Below are positions 43,801-55,497 of a stretch of 64,000 nucleotides of DNA, in pieces (the first letter of the stretch is position 1; each line of letters begins with the position of its first letter). The notes under the pieces were generated by a model. The model was not told the DNA's origin. It saw nothing but the letters and a program-made list of their open reading frames with translations, and searched no databases. The stretch lies in contig CANTFL010000002.1 in NCBI GenBank assembly GCA_947650285.1, positions 124,001 through 188,000 on the forward strand, given 5' to 3'. Source of the stretch: Hyaloperonospora brassicae. Lineage: Eukaryota > Oomycota > Peronosporomycetes > Peronosporales > Peronosporaceae. Made by a program: the position numbers and the translations under genes.

Positions 43801-46515
43801 GTAAATCACTTTCTATATAAACTTGCCAGGTCCGCGCGGCATACTGGGCTTGAGACACGGCTATTAATGGTTCGGAATCGATGACCGAGCCGCATATGGT
43901 GGAGCCTTGGCGACAATAATACTCGACTGTTGTGAATGTTTTTTCCCTGCATCTTCTTCATAACATAATCGTTTTGCTGATGTTGCTCGTTGCCGCTTAT
44001 ATATAATTAAACAAACCCAAACGAACCGGGTCAAGTTTGGCTCGATCAATTACGTCAGCCTATTGTATTGGATTTTTTTGCTTGTGGATACCTAGTACGA
44101 CTCTATATAAGTTTCCACCATTAGCATTATAATATTTTCATCTTTAGACTGATTATACACACACTGTAAGTCCAGCAAGATTAGTCGGTCGACCCTAGCC
44201 TCAGTTGTTATGACCCTGCACGTTTTGCTTGATAAGCATAAACGACAAGAATTTTTTTACAGGTTTAAATTATGCATTAAGCATGACATGCTTCATTGTT
44301 CTACGAATCTACATCACACATTACGACGGCTCTACCCGACCAACCGTGCTCTAGACTCGTGCTTAAAACCAAGACCTTTTCCGTTAAATTTCTTTGAAAA
44401 AGAAAATTCATGGAAATCGCGTATACCAATTACAGGACAAATATGCCTTCTACAACTAAAAAATGCTAAATATTTCAATCCATCGAAGTGATATACAAGA
44501 TACTAATAAGTGAATTGTGGATGATTGCCGGTTTCTTCCTGATTTGGTTGTATGTGTATCGTTCAATATCGCTTGGTCATCTTTACGATAATATGAAAAC
44601 TGTTGGCCCACTCAAGTTGCGTGGAACCTCTCCGCCATAGCTGCACATGACTTCAATATTAATTTTGCACAATTCGATATGCTCATTCATCCATTTATAC
44701 GTAATCAATTTTTCCTGGTGATTCAGCACGTACTTGCACACTAAGTCGATATATGTCACCAGTAGTTTTTATAAAAAAGGTTTATGTCTTGAATGCCACA
44801 CCTTCACGGTGATATTATTTACTTAATTTCAGATCATATAATTTACCAATTAATAAGCAATTTAGCTTCAATTCTTTTAGGAAGTTGACCCGCATATTCA
44901 CGTGCATCAATCTGCCTTGTTTAAATTTCTGTATATGCCGAAGCAGGTCGTACTTATTTTACATACCGCCTTCAGAATTTCCACATCATTTCCTGTGTCA
45001 GCCTTATAAGTTTGAAGTCAGATTAGAACACACATTTGTGCACTCAACATCGATTTTACACCCTGAATCGTAGAAAAAATAAATCGAAGGATTCTCATCA
45101 GAAAATTGTACTGGATGTCGCGAAAAGTTTGATCTAGCCATATTTGATAAAGGGCTAAAGCATCTTCGCATCCGCAAACGTTTTGGCGCTGATGTAAGGG
45201 TCTAACTCTTAAGTATTACTTGTTCAGTGTAAAGCGGGCTCTCAATAACCCCATATAACCTAAACACAGAACTCCGGCACAGACCAAGTGCATTCCCTGC
45301 GATAATTGTGTAATTGATTGAGCTTTACCTCGATTTACTTCAAGCATTATGACCATGGACGTCGCTGTGAGTGCTAATTTCTCACGATTAATATTATGAC
45401 AATTAGGTTTGCAAACTATCTGCAAGACTTTTACCAAACAAATGATCTTTAAAAATAGTGTACACTTGATTTGTGGTGACGATTATGCGGCATATAAATC
45501 TAATACGTTTTCGGCGCACTGTCGTTTAGATCTAAGTCTGATGATCTTTTTCCACAACAAATCGATTAATTAGAGGAATATGTAGCGGGTAAAGCTGCGC
45601 AGACAAACAAAACACATACAATATCATGGTCCACCATCGAATGAGTACTGCCAATGGAATATACCATCAAATTTAAGAGATGCAGATGTAATATTTTACC
45701 CGGCTCAGGTTTTACACACTTAAGGTCATCACGATAAATAACAGCACCTCATTTTACCTGATATATAAAATTAGGGTAGCACCTGCCAGGTAATGCGAAA
45801 AAGTTGCGATATCGAGTCAACACACGCAGTACCATATTCATAATGTATTCCGACTGAACTGCCGTTATGATCGTCCATTCGGGCAACCAGTGATGAGTCT
45901 TAACCGATTATGCGGCAAAATTCCAGTTTTACTTAATTACGAGCTATACAGAATTTCGACTAATTGTAGGACCTTTCGTCGGTAAGTGTTTCCACGTACG
46001 CCTGGCCACTATGAATACTTCTTGGTCACGCCATTTCTCATCAAGATACCATCTCCATGTTCGGTATATGCCACTTACGAAATTTTAGATTCTAAATGTC
46101 GCTCACGCGACTCAAATTTGAGCGGCGCTCGGGGGCTATTACAAACTACTTATAGCATATAAAATGCCCATTCAAACCTAGCGTTTATCAAATTTGTTTG
46201 AGTTAGATGAGCTATATTATCCTACTTCGCAACGTGTAAAATCGAACGAGACCGGTTTGTAATGTCACAATTCGCCACGGATAACTTTTTTTCTTGCCAT
46301 GAGATTCATTTTAGACATGCAATATTACCTACAGAAGATAATTGAAACCTGTTCGTCGTGGCACATATGTGCCGCGTTTTTCAAGCCTAGATAATGATAA
46401 AAAATTGTAGTTTGCTACTACCCCCATGAATAATACTGCGCAATTTTCATTTTGAAATGATGTAAACCGTATTTATATCTACGCTTTTCGTTTTTATGTT
46501 TCAGCCGATCTCACC
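37870..46515. other. AT-rich gene desert
   Basis: More than 8 kb holds no open frame above about 110 codons, no RNA gene and no clear retroelement domain. Small points: near 42450-42510 a TTATCGATATATAAC word is repeated as TTATCGGTATATAAC, and 42745-42970 is a local GC-richer patch of unknown origin. Confidence 0.5.
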
Positions 46516-46749
46516 ATGACGCGCACTTGGAGATTTTCGACAATCGTGCTCATGTGGTTTGCTTTTATCAAGCTCATGGCGTCAAAATTAAACGCCCAAT
46601 GCGTGGATCAAGCGCTCAGATACCATACAAGCACTGACATTATATACGATGAGATTTTTATACATCGTGAGCATAGCGCTTTCATTCTCGGATCAGCTAA
46701 AGCACCTTTGTCGGTGCCAATAATTTTTATCTTCATCAGTGCGACGTAG
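46516..46749 (+). other. Small open frame with signal-peptide-like start (77 aa)
   Basis: It starts MTRTWRFSTIVLMWFAFIKL, with a hydrophobic core at about 9-23 and small residues after it, so secretion is conceivable. No RXLR, dEER, LFLAK or cysteine pattern follows. It could well be chance in AT-rich DNA. Confidence 0.2.
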
Positions 46750-49227
46750 ATGATGCGCCTCCCCACGTAAATATATTTTCTGTGGCGTCACAATAAAGGT
46801 TATGAAGGCTTAACTCATTCGTCTATACTGTTTTTTGCCTCTTAAAAAATACATACCCTTCTATTCCACGTTTTAGCAACAGCTACACCAAAAATCGACC
46901 AATGGCTGTAGCCTCCATGTACTATTTGATTTGCTCGGTTCATCACCTATCTCTTTTTGTATGCATCGGGACGACATTCATTTCCATGGTTCGATCTGAA
47001 CTACATTAATTTTCAAGTAAAGCGGGAGCGGTGATCGCTTTTTAATCTGTATAGATTTAACAATAACATATAGATCGAAGTATAAGTCGTTGTAGATGTA
47101 CATTGCGGCAACTATATTGTCAACTGCATGATATGGAAATACTACAACTGAAGCCGCCAAATTATGTGATACTAGCCACTGTATATGTAGTGAGTCATTT
47201 GCCTTAGAAGTCTCGGCACTCTTCTATTTAAAATTCTGGGTTTATTTGAAAAGGGATGTACTTCGTTTTCTCTTCTCATTGAGCGCCTTTATTTTGGCAT
47301 GATTGGAATACTACTTCATGGGTTTACGTTTTCCTTCCAACTCAAATGAGTTAAAAGTTAATGTTAGGATTCATCGTTGCATATGCTTTTTTTGCCTTTA
47401 AGCTTTCACGACCTTTGCAATTCACCCTCTAATTTCATCGTTGGTATTTTTTCATACATGTTACCATCTACGACTCATTTTGCCTTTGGTCTCTAAACTC
47501 TGCTATGATTCCTCGGACGTCCGCATTAACCATGAATATTAATCTTTAATCGTATCGAGTTGCCCTTGTACCGATTTGTGGTCGCATATAATATCGATTT
47601 GCGTTACATATGTCGTACCCATAAAGAGGAACACGACCATTTACGTTCTATATGTCTTCGAAATGAGCTGTAATACCTGTACTACACTGTTAATAAATAT
47701 GAATATATAGTAAAAGTAAAGCTACCTTATCAAACACACTTTAATGATGAACACCACAATATATAAAACATATCATTTACCTTGAGACTATCGATGTTGC
47801 ACACCCAATTTCCTAAAGTAACCCATTACAAATCTCCTATCCTATTAATATTATATTCGCGTCGATCTATTCGGTACAGATGCCTATTCATCACGCAGCT
47901 AATATATCTACATAACGTTCGATTGCCTAATTATCAGGCACATAATCTTTAACTGCAATCTATTATATTCTTTCTTCTTAAACTTTTTCTCAACCTACTA
48001 ATTTTGCCGATTACGTAATGAGTTGTAACATTCTACACACTTGCTCCAGCTTCCATCTCGCATCCTATGTTGATATAAAACCAATAATCTCCCACGCGGT
48101 GAAATGCAAATAATGTGTAATTTTAGTCATTTGTTTGAATAGAACAGATATCGATAATCTAATTTGTTGCATACAAACTTGATGAAACACATGGACCATG
48201 CATTCCCCCACTGAGCTTTGTCATACCTAAACTGTAGAAAAAGAGAGCGAATGACAGGAAGACTTTGTATTCGCGTGACAGATGCGTTTCGGCCCTCCGC
48301 CGAAGGAGGGCTTTTCGGTGGCTTACCGACCACAAAGTACGCTATCTCAGTGCTATGCGTCAGACGCCGCAGCAACATGTGCACTTGTGCAGAGAACCTT
48401 TTAGAAATACCTAAACTATGGACTTAATAAGCAATACCTAGCAGACTTTACCGGCGTATACTTAGTACCCGGCTGCATCCGAAGTATCAACTTGCAACGG
48501 ATATATCGAGCGCCTGTAATGACACATCACATGTTACTTCTCATAAATGCACTTATTTTAGGTGCCTTAACACCACCTTCGCAATGTATGTGCTGAGGAA
48601 GCTGAACCCAGTAAACAAAAATTTATATGAAAAGAAAAGGTAGAACTGGCACATAGCTATGGTCAAATTCTATCAATTATAAATATGTGAGCTGACATTC
48701 ACTGTATCAGGTTTTACTTAACCAGTGCAGCTACCGGTTCATTACTTATTACGCGCGTCTACCAGTGACGGTTGATTTAAAATGCTTGATGCTTATAGTC
48801 GGTATCAAACGATAGGTGCATCAGTGCCAAATTCTACCATCGACGTTAATACTTTTCAGTATTTACTCCGCAATATTAGCATTATGTAATGTCAACAAAC
48901 TACGATATATTTTTAATCCATGCTAGTGTTATTGACAGCAATGAAAGTGATCCATTACAATGTTTATATTCGACACATGATATAGCTAAAACACATTCAT
49001 CACTATCAAATATACGCTTATATTGTAATGAAGCGCACTCAAATTTGATCCATACCAATTGAAATGAGGCTTGATTCTTACCAACTAGCTTGCGGGAAAG
49101 ACTTTGTGTACTTTTCCGGTAAGTTGTGCAGTAGATGGTAGAATGGGAAAAGAAAAATACATATTAGACGACTTAGCCTGCAGTACTCGAACCCGAACGT
49201 TACCCTAAAACACTCTTGTGCCTCATT
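46750..49227. other. AT-rich DNA, nothing recognised
   Basis: Short frames only. A GCCCTCCGCCGAAGGAGGGC palindrome at about 48293-48312 is the one conspicuous local structure (7-bp stem). No gene can be supported. Confidence 0.4.
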
Positions 49228-49312
49228 CCATAAGTCGCCTCTTTCCATCAGTCGCCTCTTTACATCAGTCGCATCTCTCCATCAGTCGCCTCTTGCCATC
49301 GGTCGCCCCGTC
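49228..49312 (+). repeat. 17-bp tandem repeat, five copies
   Basis: The unit is close to CCATCAGTCGCCTCTTT, five times in a row with one to four changes per copy. It is minisatellite-like, GC-richer than its surroundings, and shows no coding signature. Confidence 0.85.
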
Positions 49313-49599
49313 CCCCAACAGTCGTGGCTGTTCGATGCGTCGCATCATTTTTTCTTCATCATGTATCGAGACGTCGACACTCACTGGCTCTCCGTGCAGC
49401 GTCTAAGCTCATGCGACACTGTCGATCTTCAACACCTTGTACGTATATCAATACAATATTGTGTGTTTTCGGACGTCACGTAAAGGTGAGCGCTGGAGGG
49501 AGCAAGATCGCAGAGCAAATGATGCTCAGGGTAGGGAGTCGTAGAGCTATATTCAATATATTCAAGTTTCTTTCTGTTGAAACTTCACGGTGTTACTAA

Positions 49600-49860
49600 A
49601 TAATGTCAAACCCGGAACATCTATGCAAAATCTCGCTCACCGGCCGCGCGTCTAGCAGCGATTGGTGTTCAATTTGGCTGATATCATGGCCTAAATCAAC
49701 TAATCAGTGAAGCGGCTTAGAATAGCACCTTTGAACGTAGTATTCCTTCTGTATTTTCTAAGGCAGGTGTACGAATTCATATTATTTATATAAATTGTAT
49801 TCACATTGATACATTTTTAATGTTCAAGACCTTTGAAGGGTTCACCTCGTTATATATCTA
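49600..49860 (-). repeat. Old relic of the Gypsy LTR family
   Basis: The block GCGCGTCTAGCAGCGATTGG, followed by GCTGATATCATGG and AATCAACTAATCAGTGAAG, aligns in order with the centre of the family LTR (GCGCGTCTTGCGGCGATTGG, GTTGATAT, ATCAACCAATGA). The hairpins are mostly lost. The boundaries are approximate. Confidence 0.45.
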
Positions 49861-50845
49861 GTTTACATTGCCGTGAGTCTCATTCTGCGTGCAAGAATGG
49901 TTTTGTAGTGAGTAAAGCTTTCCAGTATTTACAATCAAGTACTGCTTTTTTTCACCGTAATAGATCGGGTGTGCAATTCGATATCCTCTAATCTTGTATC
50001 GTACTTTTTATTTGTTAGTTCTGTGATGCATGATATCGATTCCTCCTTTTGAGAATTACTGTCTCATTTGTGCGACAAACATTCTGCTCTGAGACGTTTC
50101 CCAAAGCAGTAATTATCAAGTGCGATTCCAAGTTGAGGTCGACAGCACTATCTGCGTTACGAAAACGTGTGTGCGACGTCTGTGACAAGGCGAGGGCAAG
50201 TACTGTGGGTACTTCCCACTATGCGTATCCCGATATGCGTTGAACAAATGGCCTGCGCGCCGAACAGCAACATTTACTACAACCTGTCGGTGCTGCACGA
50301 TGTTGCATCGTAGACCCACCAAAGCGCTTGGCACGTAGCTGTTACCATTGATCCTCTCTGTTCACGGCGACAATCCTCGCGTGGATCCGCTTCTTTCCAT
50401 CGTAGCAAAACATGACAGGCTACTGATCGCAGTCTCACCACGCCACGACTCGTCCAATGCTGTCCGGTGTGGTCAGATCTATAGCGCTGGCATTGTTCAC
50501 GTGCGTCATGCGGCGCTGTCGAATGCTTTGTTTGGACGTGGAGCCCGCCGGCCGCGCCTGTGACTTAAGTCAACAACAATACCGGCGTAACTCTCGAAAT
50601 TGCTTTATTGTTCGTGCAGCACTACAGCTGATCTTGTTTGGATCTGCGGAAGAGACAGCCGCGACAGCAAATCGCAGAGCGAATCCTGTGGCTCAGATCT
50701 GGAGCAGTGTGGCGATCTTCACAACACGCGGGACAAGTAAATCGTCCGTTCGTAACCCCATTGTACCGGAGACGTCCCACTGGCAGACACGTCAGACGTG
50801 CAGTAGTCGGACATAATCCCTTCAGCCGCCACGAAGACGCTCCTC
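49861..50845. other. Upstream region of the sulfatase-like gene
   Basis: Composition changes here from AT-rich to GC-rich near 50100. Overlapping short frames in 50050-50900 are not convincing genes. The promoter of the downstream gene is expected here but not resolved. Confidence 0.4.
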
Positions 50846-53383
50846 ATGGACTGGAACGGCCGTCCCGAGCACTCTCCTTCCCCTCAACTTTGTTCCCCTG
50901 ACGCGGACGAACAAAGCGCTGAACGACTCACTGGTGACAGTGTATCGGATACCGAAATCTCACGTCGGCGCTGGTCTCGCACGTCGTTCCAGTCATCCGA
51001 TGTCGACGCGATGCCGTGGCTCGGGTGGCTGTTCGTCTACGCTTTCGCCCTCTTCTTCTTTTCCATCAGTCGGTGTCTCGCTCTACCGGCGCTGCTCGAC
51101 ATGTACGGAAGTCCGAAGGACAACACTGCAGTGGTCAAAGTGTTGGCGCTGAGCGTTGGCTTCCTGGAAGACGTCGTCTGTGCCACTTATTTTGCAACGA
51201 CTCTGTGGCTCTTCGACACCGTGCGATGCTCGTTGGCAAAGCGCGCTTGGGCATCGAATGGAATGGCAATCAGAACGGCTGGAGCAATAACAGCGTTTGT
51301 GGTCTCGTGGCTGTTGTGTTTCGCTGCGGTGGCCCCACCCGTCATGGACCTGATGCTCGTCGTGTACAAGCATATGAGGTTCTCGTTTGGCTTGTCGGCC
51401 ACTTTGTTTCGAGAGAGAGACCATCTCAAAGCTGCTCCGATTTCTACTCAGGAAGCCTACGCGGCATACGGGACTGCGGGCTTCCTCGTTGTTATCGCCA
51501 CCTTCTTTGCACTTGTGCGTGTGCTAAGTAGCTGGGCTGACCTAGCACTGTGGAATCCAACGCAGCTGTTGCAAGCCCCGGCGCGTTTCTTGAACTTGAA
51601 AGTCAGTGGGAAGTCAGTACAAGGCGTGATGTATGAAGCGGTGGCTCTGGAGGATGGATGTACCGATAGCCCTACGGATGCTGAGACCATCGGAATCGGC
51701 TCGCCATCGAGTGGTGAAAACGTGCAACGAAAACACAAGTACTATCATGCTCTGCAAGCGTCTACCATTGTAGTGGGACTTGTCGCTCTTCCGTCGATGG
51801 TGATGGCACTTTGTAGTGCGTGCTCTCCTCTCGTCGCATATATAGCGCTAAATGCGACACTGAACGAGTTATTTATACAGGCATTTCAGCCTTCGTTCAA
51901 GTATGTGGAGCCTACAAATGTCAATGGCGGTCAGCCGTGGATCGAGAAATATATCGATGCCACAGAGCTGCATGAGCGTTTTGGAAACAACACACTGTAC
52001 CGACGCACTTCGGGCTTCCAAGGTGACCTGGCGTTCAACGTCAGTGTCGACGCCGCTGACCCGCCAAATGTGCTGATCATTGCAGTCGAGTCGTTTCGGT
52101 TTCGCGACTCGCGCTATCTCGTGGGAGAAGAGGACCCGTCGGACTTGTTCAGGAGCACAGACATGACGATTACTCCGAACTTTGATCGATGGGCAAGACG
52201 CGGCGTGGCGCTACGCAACATTTGGTCGAGTATGCCCACAAGTCGCTCGTTGGAAAGTATACAGTTCGCCCAGGTTCCTTACCAAAGCGTTTGCAAATCT
52301 GGTATCACTGGAGGAAGAAATGACACGAAGCTTTCAGGTGTGCCGCAGCTATTTGCCGAGAAAGGATACGAGACGTTTTTTACTACAGGATCTTCCATCA
52401 CCCTAGACAACTGGGACATCTTTCTTCCGAGCCATGGCTTTGATACCGTGTGGGAAGTCACTAAAATGAAAGCGTTGGCAGAGGAAAAGCTCGGTATCTC
52501 GGACGACTACTGGGATGGTGCAGAGACTCGAGCACTGTACTGGGGCGTGCATGACGATCTTAGTTTTCAGCTTCTGGGAGACTTGTTTGTGGAAAAGAAA
52601 CAAGAACAGAAAGAAAGGTTGGCTCGAGGAGAGCCAAAGAAGCCTTTGTTTTTGACGCACTACACCATCTCGAGCCACGAACCGTACAATTCGTGGCCGA
52701 AATGGTATGAGGATGCCGACAAGCCCGATTTCACCGAGCTGTACGATGGTGAGAAGCACGCCGACCGAATCGAGAGGTATATGAAGGTGAGGTACTTCAC
52801 CGATATGGAATTGGGGAAATTCATGGACCGTATGGAGATGGAGGGTATACTCAACGACACTATTGTTGTCATCGTTGGGGACCACGGTCAGGCACCTGGG
52901 AGTGACGTTCCAAATTTTTTTGAGGAATCGATTACACGCGTACCAGCTGCCATCATTGCCGAGGGCCGACTGGGTGATAGCGTCGGGACTGTGATTGACG
53001 ATGCTGCAGAGCAATACGACCTCCTCAACACGCTTGCCGATATCACGGGATTGCCAGAAGGAGGGTTGCAGCAAGATGGCGTCGGGCGATCTCTTAAACG
53101 CAAGATCCCATTTGGTAAACGAGCAGTGTACAGTAACGATCCTTTGCGAAGAATGTCCATTGTCCGTGGTCACCAGCGTCTCCGATATGACGAAGTGAGC
53201 GAGGGTATGATGCTGCACGACACTGAGACTGACTACCACATGACTACGAATTTACTCCCAAGTATGACAATTGATGAGCAGCTTGAATGGGCAGCTTTGC
53301 GAGACGATGGTCGTCGCATTGCTGCTTACTACAAAAAGCGCTGGGATGGAGATTGCTTGCTTGCTGTCGATTGCGACCCCTGA
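50846..53383 (+). CDS. Membrane sulfatase / LTA synthase-like phosphotransferase (845 aa)
   Basis: This is an alkaline-phosphatase-superfamily protein with five predicted membrane segments (about residues 56-84, 97-130, 142-175, 208-235, 304-335) followed by an outward-facing catalytic domain. That is the layout of bacterial lipoteichoic acid synthase and phosphoglycerol transferases. Metal and nucleophile motifs are in order: NVLIIAVESF (Glu415), TPNFDRWARRG, SMPTSRSLES (Thr465 as likely nucleophile), ISSHEPY (His611) and VVIVGDHGQAPGSD (Asp679, His680). The threonine rather than a sulfatase Cys/Ser-X-Pro-X-Arg motif argues for a phosphotransferase. The start is the first ATG before the acidic Ser-rich N-terminus. 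It is a single exon. The substrate is unknown; oomycetes do not make lipoteichoic acid. Confidence 0.8.
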   Translation: MDWNGRPEHSPSPQLCSPDADEQSAERLTGDSVSDTEISRRRWSRTSFQSSDVDAMPWLGWLFVYAFALFFFSISRCLALPALLDMYGSPKDNTAVVKVLALSVGFLEDVVCATYFATTLWLFDTVRCSLAKRAWASNGMAIRTAGAITAFVVSWLLCFAAVAPPVMDLMLVVYKHMRFSFGLSATLFRERDHLKAAPISTQEAYAAYGTAGFLVVIATFFALVRVLSSWADLALWNPTQLLQAPARFLNLKVSGKSVQGVMYEAVALEDGCTDSPTDAETIGIGSPSSGENVQRKHKYYHALQASTIVVGLVALPSMVMALCSACSPLVAYIALNATLNELFIQAFQPSFKYVEPTNVNGGQPWIEKYIDATELHERFGNNTLYRRTSGFQGDLAFNVSVDAADPPNVLIIAVESFRFRDSRYLVGEEDPSDLFRSTDMTITPNFDRWARRGVALRNIWSSMPTSRSLESIQFAQVPYQSVCKSGITGGRNDTKLSGVPQLFAEKGYETFFTTGSSITLDNWDIFLPSHGFDTVWEVTKMKALAEEKLGISDDYWDGAETRALYWGVHDDLSFQLLGDLFVEKKQEQKERLARGEPKKPLFLTHYTISSHEPYNSWPKWYEDADKPDFTELYDGEKHADRIERYMKVRYFTDMELGKFMDRMEMEGILNDTIVVIVGDHGQAPGSDVPNFFEESITRVPAAIIAEGRLGDSVGTVIDDAAEQYDLLNTLADITGLPEGGLQQDGVGRSLKRKIPFGKRAVYSNDPLRRMSIVRGHQRLRYDEVSEGMMLHDTETDYHMTTNLLPSMTIDEQLEWAALRDDGRRIAAYYKKRWDGDCLLAVDCDP

Positions 53384-55035
53384 TGCTGTTCTGATGCATT
53401 CGAAATCGATTGGCTGTCGCAACGAATCGTCTGGAACTACGCACCACATCGATCGAGGTTTGATTGATAGATGGGCGTGAGAGAGAAGGCTGAAATGCGA
53501 GAAGTCCAAAACGGTGCGAAATAGTGGCAACGGATTGCACCACTTTCAACCGGTGAGCTAAGCTGGCCGCCACAAGCAATCACGAGAGGTAAAGATTGAA
53601 GTGTCTGAATGCAAGCTTGGAACTGCACGATGCATTGTTCATCACTGGGGCTGACCAGTAGCCCACCATTGCAGCTCAAGATGGCTACTAATACAAGGTT
53701 TGGTCACTACTTGCAGAAGACTATGCAACAACGTCAAGTGACTCGAAAGTCATGACTCGAAGTAACTTGACGTACCAGCCACTAGCGAAAATGGTTCATG
53801 TAACGCAACACCCGCCTGAATCACAACCTCGCTAGCTGAGAATGCAAATAACTATCGACACTGGAGCTAACAACAAGTAACGAAACAACAGTGTAGTTCT
53901 GGTGTTGACACGCGTTTTCTCCTGTGGTTATGACTGACAAAAGACATGACTACAAGACAAAGGCCCACTAGAAACCTCAAAGTGAAAAGTCGGCCGGCTG
54001 GATGCAGCATGCGCTAACTTCGGCAGGCTAGTCGATGGATCTGTGCTCCCCTGCTACACGATAGAGCTTCATTTCTGATCGGTGCAAACAAACACATTTT
54101 CCGTCCGGGGTGTATTCTCGTGCTAACAGCAGCTATTGGTGAGCCATGCTTCGGTAGTCATCAAGAACATCGAGCAAGCAGTCCATGCATACTAACGCAG
54201 ATTTCGCGATGCAAAGGACATGCTGATGGAATATACGATGGCGTGAATCGTGTCGTGGAATACTGGCGAAGCACGAAGTGCTGCATGCTTTTGTAGCAGT
54301 TCGCGAAGCACACACTTGCGCAGCAACAACAATGAAGTCGCATTGGACACATCATCGTCGAGCTTTTTTTTCGTACAGAAGGCGCAAAACACCTTCCGCG
54401 TTGATCGCAAGAATGGATATGAAGCGCATCTTCGATACTACGAGCCGTCAAGCGGTAGGGTGGAGACCGACGGATGAAAGGCCGCGTGACGATGCCAACG
54501 AGTGTAGAACCGGACTAACCTGATTGCAACCAAAGGCTTGACAAGTGACGTCGTAATGGACAAAGAGACACATGTGCCGGTAATGGACTGATCAGACTTG
54601 AACAAGGCGGATGGGGCCGTGTACCTACAATCTGTCAAGACTACACGTCTCATGATGCAAATGAAGACAGGTCGGACGAGGTACAATGGAGCAGCTTTGG
54701 AAGTGGTCTCGCGCGCTTTTGCGCAGCAATGCAAATGGCAGTGACTTCCTGCCTACGAATTCGCACGCTCCACAAGACGTTTGCTTTGAGCTGCTGGGAA
54801 CAGAAACGCAGGTTTGAGTGACTGGCAACACAGTTCATGAATATGGCCAAGTTGAAGACGTACGCTCGATCGATCAAAAGCTGACAGTTTGAACGCTTTC
54901 GGAAAGCCTACCACACGATCAGCAGATGATGAGTGAGCACTCGACGGTTGCTGCGTTTCTCCGTGCCAGTGTGCAGGAGAGTTTGTTCCATGTACCACAA
55001 GGTGAGTCGCCAGGCTACATCCACACGCGACGTCA
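53384..55035. other. Intergenic region, no gene supported
   Basis: Short frames occur on both strands. One of 80 codons on the minus strand (53679-53437) looks mildly protein-like (DEQCIVQFQACIQTLQSLP) but has no recognisable domain. Nothing else is seen. Confidence 0.4.
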
Positions 55036-55497
55036 CTACCGAACGCTACCCTTCGTCACAACGCGCGCAGCTCTCCTCCTTCGCGCTTTTGCCTGTTCCT
55101 GGGTTTTCACATAGTCGAGGTAGCCTCCGTACTGGTGAATGGGCCAGCGCTTTCTGTTGGCCGCAGCCTTTTCAGCGCCATATGTGACTTTTTTCGCCAC
55201 ATCTTCGCCAGTATATCCTCTCTGGCTCCACGACCGGTACTTCATCTCGTCCGCAGCCTCTTTGAGCCCAAGTGACCTCAAAAACGTCCTCACGCATTTG
55301 TGCAACAGTTTGGCCACTCTGCTCTCGTCTCCTCTGCCGTGCACACGAACACTTGTCAAGTGCCTCACTGGCCGAGTCGAGTCGAGATCCGACCTCTTGG
55401 GGTATTCGTCTCGGACGGATTTACTGACTTCTGCACAGGCGCTGCCACAGGTGTGAGCGATTGTACCTACGACGACGAAGAGGCAGCAAAGTCGCAT
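55036..55497 (-). CDS. Secreted effector candidate with degenerate RXLR-like motif (153 aa)
   Basis: The ATG at 55497 starts a signal peptide (MRLCCLFVVVGTIAHTCGSA, cleavage near residue 20-24). Then comes TRPVRHLTS at about 42-50, a degraded RXLR-type site, and GRGDESR at about 54-60 in the position of a dEER motif. The C-terminal half (YRSWSQRGYTGEDVAKKV, HQYGGYLDYVKTQ) has the spacing of aromatic and hydrophobic residues seen in WY/LWY-type effector folds. It ends in a very basic tail (ARRRRAARVV). The gene lies alone in the intergenic space between the sulfatase-like and ABC genes. Candidate only; no function is assigned. Confidence 0.6.
   Translation of the reverse strand: MRLCCLFVVVGTIAHTCGSACAEVSKSVRDEYPKRSDLDSTRPVRHLTSVRVHGRGDESRVAKLLHKCVRTFLRSLGLKEAADEMKYRSWSQRGYTGEDVAKKVTYGAEKAAANRKRWPIHQYGGYLDYVKTQEQAKARRRRAARVVTKGSVR

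Noticed and set aside
48218..48427. Small open frame around a GC-rich palindrome
   Set aside because: Both strands are open over the same short stretch, with no motif and no neighbouring signal. Treated as chance.
52403..53239. 278-codon minus-strand frame
   Set aside because: Antisense shadow of the sulfatase-like gene; no recognisable protein features.
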